From positions 1 to 33,947 of the forward strand of contig JAFWDS010000034.1 in assembly GCA_017516075.1 (NCBI GenBank): a DNA stretch of 33,947 bases. The letters are read 5' to 3'. Below, piece after piece: positions 30,601-33,947 of the stretch. Source of the DNA: Candidatus Saccharimonadota bacterium (GTDB lineage Bacteria; Patescibacteriota; Saccharimonadia; Saccharimonadales; Saccharimonadaceae). Position 1 is the stretch's first letter. Each line of letters opens with the position of its first letter. The notes beneath the pieces were generated by a model. It saw only the letters and a program-made list of their open reading frames with translations, was not told the origin of the DNA and ran no database searches. The position numbers were made by a program, and so were the translations under genes.

Positions 30601-31625
30601 ATAGGCGTCTACTAGATGTAGGTAATGTCTGGAACGTGAGAGACTTAGGTGGTCTTCCAGTGGATTCGGATGGAGATGGTACGGTTGATGGTACGATTGA
30701 ATATGGCAAGCTGGTTCGTGGTGGTCGTCTCAACACTACGTCTTCGAATATCACTGAGCTTCAGAACCTTGGTATTGATAAAGAGTATGATTTGGCTGGC
30801 TCTGGAGAACTCAGTCCTGATGTGCAATTTAGCGGAAGTAATTATGTTAATGACGAAGTGATTCACTATAACTTTGATTATGGTACGATAGTTGATAATG
30901 AAGATACCTATGCAATGGCACGTCAAGCTGTGACGGACATTATGAACGATGTAATTGGCGATACTCAGAATAATATTCCTTCTAAGAATGTTTACTTCCA
31001 TTGCCGTGTAGGTGCCGATCGTACTGGTACAGTAGCTTATATTCTCGAAGGTCTCCTTGGTGTACCAGATGAGGAACGTTATCGCGATTATGAGCTTACT
31101 TCGGTGTCTGGTCTAAATGATAGAACTCGTTACTATGCGCAGAAATCTAGTACCAATAATAAGAAGTTCCTCTTCATGATGGGTTATCTCCAGACCACTG
31201 CGGAAATCGTGGCTTGGTATCTCAAAGATACTACTGATACTGGGGCACAGGCGAGAATTGCAGCCTTCAAACAGGCAATGATTGTATCGAGTGGAAATGG
31301 TGGGGGTAATGGTGGTAATGGGCAACAGAATTCTCCAAGTAATTCACCAAGTAACCAACAAAATTCGCCAAATCTCAACATGATGAGTATTCAGTCAAAT
31401 AGTTCAAACAATTCTTCGTCTGAAGAATCCGACGAAAACGACGTAACTCCTACGACGACGAATTACAATGCTGATGCTTCGGCTGGGTATAGTCAACCTC
31501 TTGGTGTAAGTCAAACGGGTGATGCGCCATCTAACATCGGTTTAATTATTGCAAGTCTCGGAGCGGTTGCGTCAGGAGTTGGTGCTTCCTATATGCTCGC
31601 AAAACAAGATGACGAAAAAGCTTAG
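24639..31625 (+). CDS. Giant secreted surface protein with InlB, BIG2 and LamG-like modules, a tyrosine-phosphatase domain and a sorting-like tail
   Basis: About 2,330 residues; positions here count from an in-frame ATG at 24621, but ATG 24639 with AGGA upstream is preferred. Signal peptide to about 38. A beta domain (40-205) is followed by InlB-type repeats (...YAIW, YAHW, YAYW, HAQW, YARW, HAVW) and BIG2-like modules (VATVSPAGVITGV, VATVDSSTGVITAV, IATVDSSTGIVTGV). Two LamG-like domains lie at about 310-515 and 1575-1760, and two Cys-containing domains share YDCDV-x-x-D and ERFYY. A phosphatase domain covers about 2000-2190: VWNVRDLGG, then HCRVGADRTGT with Cys2128 in the C-x5-R loop. After a Ser/Asn-rich linker the chain ends SQTGDAPSN, a TM helix and KQDDEKA, a degenerate sorting signal. 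The phosphatase resembles the Y_phosphatase3 group. Likely role: sortase-anchored adhesin acting on a partner cell; this is inference. Confidence 0.9.
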   Translation: MRENRRFRSTICLFCLSILCALGFCSNSVFATATESTISLSISSGSLSVSLLGAPGGTFANSGNAVVSVTTDNFTGYVLSVNTGSGTSLVSENDDEIESISSAISGQTFSTNSAYTNKWGFKPSQYISSSGGVDTLVSNTDYLPAPSGQGLILDKTSAANSVANTYTLSFGVKVDDTMPAGTYQGTYVLTAIANSIVYNITYDDNASNTAGSMPSPNPQALEIDGGTPVADSYGTLSSAIPTLADKTFGGWCDVRPTRDQTTQNDECTGTTYAAGADYPIDQTADGANITLYAIWITDPFPTVWSQMGKCVFTSTQTGSNPATYDGDVSGSECTEYAGDDYIDTGIALYSNDNYQKDYEVHFTLDSFNPGGQLESQATIFNDKLSSAVTASPYGGKSPGLVVRITTSKTFEIKSTYGAPTDHAEDKIVTKTPYATAYNGTDVRIFRIDGIIYTSIDNGPLVQLQDYTPFNQQFGLTAWFGAYPDNVNCTENCTAAKRFITGELSNMYIKLGDIPTNRLHTITFDGNGGTPATTTHLILDGDALGELPEVTNSGWFFDGWWTASSGGQQVSASTVPDATTAYYAHWYKSVADAQITNTSVGLAINGTETITITNASDIEPYTLSSSDSNVATVSPAGVITGVTNGTATITMTGTKTGDTRTINVTVGSVIAVDFDSDGGLPATFQENVADGGSFSSLPEPTKSGYTLEGWYTGTNGTGTQLTTSTVFTSSTPTQYYAYWTQTVYVCKIATSRHSEQCAQSGSNGCKGASWGTSTIEYGYLISDSSPVSAGAAYDCDVDFDGTYDPDTERFYYFGSENGNAKLIYYKNMANNASVGYNDAIALLPNYELDANNPTVPVWDNPNLVTYTSGDYAGKAARFMTYPEISNGLYTGGNNHITPSDSESTYLFEQSNFATANATDGIWLEKQPNFNNRIQTRSRQLTHGSTSANAARPTIDVPTQYIEPYTPSAYNITFNPHNETASSTGTIDVGDDLTDVYPASDPTYTNHLFQGWFTAASGGTQISSSTVPSGDTEYHAQWKKTVVLATLASDSFSIQEGNTATISVTNSADLEPYTFTSLDTSVATVDSSTGVITAVSTGTTTINMVGTTSGATKTISVTVTASVPATYTITFNPHNETSSWDETIDAGDDLTDVYPVSDPTYTNHLFQGWFTAETGGTQISSSTVPSSTTTYHAQWKKTVALATLGNNSLSIEEGDTETIVVTNSAELEGYSFSSLDTSIATVDSSTGIVTGVAEGTTTVRMTGATSGATKDVAITITPAQTIATVCRLAVAGSLHTSPSGYYGQIASNTTPQPGDAYDCDVNDDDNYNATNERFYYLGQDGSNNAVLVAWNSYYSGDWAPGTSSDNNYNYTNALAQLPSNAAGEWDHPGLIEQATGKAARFMDYDDVVSACGGITVTGSGEPLNACDFLMEHSAYDSGGRSALWINPVGNTYYRIHAGSGNRHVVTVSNPSGSNNMVRPAIVVPYDLIEKYVAPRYTVTFNSMGGSSVSDAHVDQNTALGSDYPSTNPTKADNKFFGWYTDTTYDTEVTPETVVNGNVTYYARWIEDTSSFPIVWSEINECTFNNTSNISGTYCTQPKNIRYVDTNVQLFTSTDNNYAKDFEIGFTITEYNVADQAQSQATLVNSKLEATGYPGFVVRRESGKNNFELTAKFAGTTNSPIGGDSITIAPESLHHVRIVRQNNKLYYALNGGALTEWWDLSGFSTRFDTEVWFGASANSGNAPWRGLVGKLTDMYVRLGTYQAPSTYTIQFNPNGGEITSGSASVDITPGDTIGSFPTVSRTNYTLVGWYDSSDNAVTTSTQPNGSQTYHAVWSYNSSKTPVTFDVSNAAVTGYDTIVKGYAPSITTFNEADPINNSTWGVAKSTYLGALQTNFETNNCMAVPQEDSQIDWGGNHTVNCSKPSSYDTGISTGVDVYEYDVANDTVIGTALTYTKSSSGVIYNLIPGHDYYWEDSSDSTVYGVISAVSSASDRRLLDVGNVWNVRDLGGLPVDSDGDGTVDGTIEYGKLVRGGRLNTTSSNITELQNLGIDKEYDLAGSGELSPDVQFSGSNYVNDEVIHYNFDYGTIVDNEDTYAMARQAVTDIMNDVIGDTQNNIPSKNVYFHCRVGADRTGTVAYILEGLLGVPDEERYRDYELTSVSGLNDRTRYYAQKSSTNNKKFLFMMGYLQTTAEIVAWYLKDTTDTGAQARIAAFKQAMIVSSGNGGGNGGNGQQNSPSNSPSNQQNSPNLNMMSIQSNSSNNSSSEESDENDVTPTTTNYNADASAGYSQPLGVSQTGDAPSNIGLIIASLGAVASGVGASYMLAKQDDEKA
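27541..28490 (+). repeat. Tandem InlB-BIG2 double module inside the giant gene
   Basis: Two successive units, each about 158 codons, encode nearly the same protein text (TFNPHNET, GDDLTDVYP, DPTYTNHLFQGWFTA, GGTQISSSTVPS, HAQWKKTV, LDTSxATVDSSTG). Yet their DNA differs at many synonymous positions. The duplication is therefore old or its DNA identity is selected against. Confidence 0.8.
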
Positions 31626-31627
31626 TG

Positions 31628-31636
31628 TGATATAAT
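31628..31636 (+). promoter_or_regulatory. Extended -10, leaderless promoter of rmuC
   Basis: TG-A-TATAAT ending 6 nt before ATG 31643, in the 17-nt gap after the giant gene. Confidence 0.65.
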
Positions 31637-31642
31637 ACTAAT

Positions 31643-32809
31643 ATGGAAATAGCGTTTATGATTATGGGGGGAATAATAATAGTTTTGTTAATTGTAACGA
31701 TTGTTTTGTTGCTACGAAAGAACTCTGATAATAGTAATCGAGCCGATTTTAAGGCTATGGAAGAACGGTTAATTCGGGTAGAGGGAGAAGTTGGAAAAAT
31801 TAACCCTGCTATCGATCGAAATTTTCGCGAAAACCGAAAGGAAATCTCGGAGAACCTGGAGCGAATGCAAAATAGCAATGCAAAAAGTATCGAGCAACTA
31901 CGCACCGGCAACGAAAAAAAGCTTGAAGAGATGCGTGAGACGGTAGACGAGAAGCTGAAGGCGTCTGTGGAAAAGAGATTTAATGAAAGCTTTAAGTCGA
32001 TTTCTACTCAGCTGACGCAGGTGTATCAGGGTTTAGGCGAAATGAAGAATTTGGCGACCGGCGTGGGAGATTTAAAGAAAGTAATGGAAGGCGTGAAAAC
32101 GCGTGGAATCTATGGCGAGGTGCAGCTCGGTGCGATTATCGAGGATATTCTGAATAAGTCGCAATATGAAGAGAACGTGATTACCAAAAAGGGAAGTTCT
32201 GACAGGGTAGAGTTTGCGATTAAAATGCCAGGGAAAGATGCGGAGAGTTTGGTATATCTTCCGATTGATTCGAAATTCCCGGTGGAGAATTATTCGAGAT
32301 TAATCGCGGCTTATGACAATGGCGACAGAAACGAAATTGAGAAATATTCTAAGGCTCTGGCGGTAGACGTCAAAGAGCAGGCCAAAAAGATTTCGTCTAA
32401 GTATTTGGATCCGCCGATGACTACGGATTTTGGGATGATGTTTGTGCCGACGGAGTCGCTTTATGCGGAAATCTTGAGGATCCCGGGGCTTTCGGATGAA
32501 ATTCGGCAGAAGTATCATGTTTCTATTACGAGTCCGTCGACTCTCCCTGTGGCGTTAAATGGGCTTTTGATGGGCTTTAAGACTGTGGCGATCGAGAAGC
32601 GTTCGGCAGAGGTCTGGCAGACTCTCGGTGCGGTGAAGACGCAGTTTGGTAAGTTCTCGGATCTTTTGGAGGGTGTGCAAAAGAAGCTGCAGGAATCTGC
32701 GAATAAGATTGACTCAGCTAAGACTACTTCGCGCCAAATTGAGAAGAAGTTGAAAGACGTAGAAGAATTGCCGGAGTCGGAATCAGTGAAGTTGATTGGT
32801 GAAATATAG
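31643..32809 (+). CDS. rmuC: RmuC-family DNA recombination protein
   Basis: RmuC limits recombination between inverted or short repeats and carries a predicted endonuclease-like core. The 388-residue product has an N-terminal TM helix (about 3-24), a long coiled coil (about 30-120, Glu/Lys/Arg-rich) and the RmuC domain (about 125-350). That domain shows GIYGEVQLGAIIEDIL, LPIDSKFPVENY, TTDFGMMFVPTESLYAEIL and SPSTLPVALNGLLMGFKTVAIEKRS. Given the many palindromes and long repeats in this window, the activity is interesting in context. No Shine-Dalgarno; leaderless promoter. Confidence 0.95.
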   Translation: MEIAFMIMGGIIIVLLIVTIVLLLRKNSDNSNRADFKAMEERLIRVEGEVGKINPAIDRNFRENRKEISENLERMQNSNAKSIEQLRTGNEKKLEEMRETVDEKLKASVEKRFNESFKSISTQLTQVYQGLGEMKNLATGVGDLKKVMEGVKTRGIYGEVQLGAIIEDILNKSQYEENVITKKGSSDRVEFAIKMPGKDAESLVYLPIDSKFPVENYSRLIAAYDNGDRNEIEKYSKALAVDVKEQAKKISSKYLDPPMTTDFGMMFVPTESLYAEILRIPGLSDEIRQKYHVSITSPSTLPVALNGLLMGFKTVAIEKRSAEVWQTLGAVKTQFGKFSDLLEGVQKKLQESANKIDSAKTTSRQIEKKLKDVEELPESESVKLIGEI

Positions 32810-32839
32810 TACTTTTTTTGTTCTTGCGGGCGAAAAATG

Positions 32840-32848
32840 TGGTACAAT
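32840..32848 (+). promoter_or_regulatory. Extended -10, leaderless promoter of the second InlB/FISUMP gene
   Basis: TG-G-TACAAT ending 6 nt before ATG 32855. Confidence 0.6.
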
Positions 32849-32854
32849 GGGAGT

Positions 32855-33947
32855 ATGAAAAAGCTTGAGTTTAGGTTATTAATGGTTTGGGGGTTAATGG
32901 TAATTACTATAAGTTGTGGTTTCGTGCTGGTTGGGTCTTATGTTTCTGCTGACGATATAATTGACGATGTAGCTATCAATATCCCGGTCGCCTGTACCAT
33001 GACCGGAACTGTTAATACACCGCATACAGCTAATGTAGAATCAGGAACCTACGTAGCCGATATTGGTACTACTACACTCAAAGCCGTATGTAATGATGCT
33101 AATGGCTTTTCTATCTATGCGATTGGTTATTCTAATCAAGAATATGGTAATAATAAATTGCTAGCTACAGTAGGAGGAACATTAGCACCAACATACGATA
33201 TAACTACTGGAACAGCACAGAATGGAAACACATCAAACTGGGCGATGAAACTAAATAGTGTAACTGGAACATATGCTCCTACAATACTATCAGATTTTGA
33301 TTCCTATCATGCAGTACCTGATACTTATACTAAAGTAGCTACTAGAACAGCTGGTACTGATGCTACAGTTGGAGCTAATATACAATCTACTTATGCTGTA
33401 TATGTAACTAGTACTCAACCAGCTGGGAGCTATAATGGTAAAGTTAAATACACTATGGTTTATCCTAATGATGCAGATACGCCACTTGATTCAGAGCCTC
33501 AGACTACTCAAGCAGGACAGATCTGTTATTATCCAAATGGAAGTAATGTAGAAGGTACTATGGGGTGTCAGACTATTCCTGCTTCCGGAACCACCGATGA
33601 TGTTTCTCCTACATCTGCAGTTCTTCTGGCTTCCAACTTTTCACGTGAGGGCTATGGCTTTGCTGGCTGGAGTAAGACTTTTGATTATTCTGATGATACT
33701 GGTTTCCTAGGTCCACAAGAATATATAGAATTCACTGAAGGTGCTTATTCTGGTGATAATAATGGTTTGTCGCTCTACGCTCGTTGGATTAAATCTGCTG
33801 GAAGTTTCCAGGGATGGATGGGCTGTTCTAGCCTACAAAGTGGTGCCGTGACGGCTCTTACCGACCAACGTGACAACGAAACCTACGCCGTAGCCAAACT
33901 TGCGGATGGCAATTGTTGGATGATAGAAAATATGCGCCTAGAAAACA
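32855..33947 (+). CDS. Second InlB/FISUMP surface protein, 3' end beyond the window
   Basis: The first 364 codons are present. The signal peptide (about 1-32, MKKLEFRLLMVWGLMVITISCG, then SADD) and the next dozen residues differ from the 8891 protein. From PVACTMTGT onward the two are almost identical: the beta domain, the InlB-type repeat (GYGFAGWS ... LSLYARW) and the start of the FISUMP domain (ADGNCWMIENMRLEN). The C-terminal half, where the first copy changes composition, lies outside. Same protein family with swapped leader; likely products of recent duplication or gene conversion. Leaderless promoter. Confidence 0.88.
   Translation, partial: MKKLEFRLLMVWGLMVITISCGFVLVGSYVSADDIIDDVAINIPVACTMTGTVNTPHTANVESGTYVADIGTTTLKAVCNDANGFSIYAIGYSNQEYGNNKLLATVGGTLAPTYDITTGTAQNGNTSNWAMKLNSVTGTYAPTILSDFDSYHAVPDTYTKVATRTAGTDATVGANIQSTYAVYVTSTQPAGSYNGKVKYTMVYPNDADTPLDSEPQTTQAGQICYYPNGSNVEGTMGCQTIPASGTTDDVSPTSAVLLASNFSREGYGFAGWSKTFDYSDDTGFLGPQEYIEFTEGAYSGDNNGLSLYARWIKSAGSFQGWMGCSSLQSGAVTALTDQRDNETYAVAKLADGNCWMIENMRLEN
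32993..33947 (+). repeat. Long direct repeat, copy 2 (partner 9044-9992)
   Basis: Same orientation as its partner, about 24 kb apart, continuing to the window edge. Recombination between the copies could delete or circularise the intervening 24 kb, which includes essential genes (trpS, thyA), so gene conversion is the tolerable outcome. Confidence 0.9.

Noticed and set aside
24639-31625. CRISPR array or DNA satellite in the repetitive giant gene
   Set aside because: Repeats are protein modules with open reading frame and synonymous divergence, not short identical repeats with unique spacers.
1-33947. Recoded UGA (genetic code 25, as in Gracilibacteria/Absconditabacteria)
   Set aside because: The RluA-family gene ends at tandem TGA TGA at the expected family length, and no conserved protein here contains internal UGA.
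1-33947. Long antisense or out-of-frame open frames over conserved genes (for example opposite rpoC, thyA, glyA and the giant gene)
   Set aside because: They have no recognisable protein text or ribosome sites, and the opposite strand encodes clear conserved proteins.

Overview
The window reads as part of the chromosome of a reduced, moderately AT-rich bacterium of the Candidate Phyla Radiation, most likely a Candidatus Saccharibacteria (TM7) member. This is an inference from gene content and protein style: a compressed rpoC / secY / infA-rpmJ-rpsM-rpsK-rpsD-rpoA-rplQ-rplM-rpsI block, zinc-ligand-free RpoC, S4 and L36, sortases, very large secreted proteins with InlB-type, BIG2 and FISUMP-like modules, and many tiny intergenic promoters. 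UGA is used as a stop (for example the tandem TGA TGA ending the RluA gene), which argues against the UGA-Gly recoded CPR lineages.

Layout. 1-1480: 3' part of rpoC. 1591-3761: secY and a membrane-anchored sortase. 3823-7975: the transcription/translation operon from infA to rpsI, with an in-frame stop near the expected infA start. 7987-8804: a giant palindrome, tRNA-Ala(CGC), a tRNA-derived minihelix, and a reverse-strand PD-(D/E)XK nuclease of CdiA-CT type. 8891-10747: secreted InlB/FISUMP surface protein with a compositionally different 3' end. 10965-14071 (reverse): thyA-folA-glyA one-carbon operon, with giant palindromes in both junctions. 14142-14993: HD nucleotidase. 15052-15748: secreted sortase-like protein. 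15784-16908: tRNA-Ala(GGC) and trpS. 16920-17687 (reverse): RelA/SpoT-type HD hydrolase. 17774-20105: RluA-family pseudouridine synthase, delta-prime-like protein and TPR protein. 20147-21686: tRNA-Tyr, hairpin-dense DNA with a copied tRNA-Tyr 3' end, a second CdiA-CT-like nuclease, tRNA-Thr(GGT) and a remodelled tRNA-Thr copy. 21722-24485: unknown protein, CDF transporter, SDR, rubrerythrin, tRNA-Thr(TGT). 24639-31625: a giant surface protein with InlB, BIG2 and LamG-like modules, a C-terminal tyrosine-phosphatase-like domain and a degenerate cell-wall sorting signal. 31643-32809: rmuC. 32855-33947: start of a second InlB/FISUMP surface protein, nearly identical over about 950 bp to the one at 9044.

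How the parts fit together. The two sortase-family proteins can be linked by inference to the giant protein with a sorting-like tail, giving a cell-surface display system plausibly used for contact with a host bacterium. The thyA-folA-glyA operon and the HD nucleotidase form a dTMP/folate unit. The most unusual material is (i) two homologous orphan nucleases of a family that includes tRNases, each beside a tRNA gene whose 3' end is duplicated inside a hairpin; (ii) the surface phosphatase; (iii) eight genes whose -10 box lies exactly 6 nt before the start codon, predicting leaderless mRNAs; and (iv) the recurrent giant palindromes.
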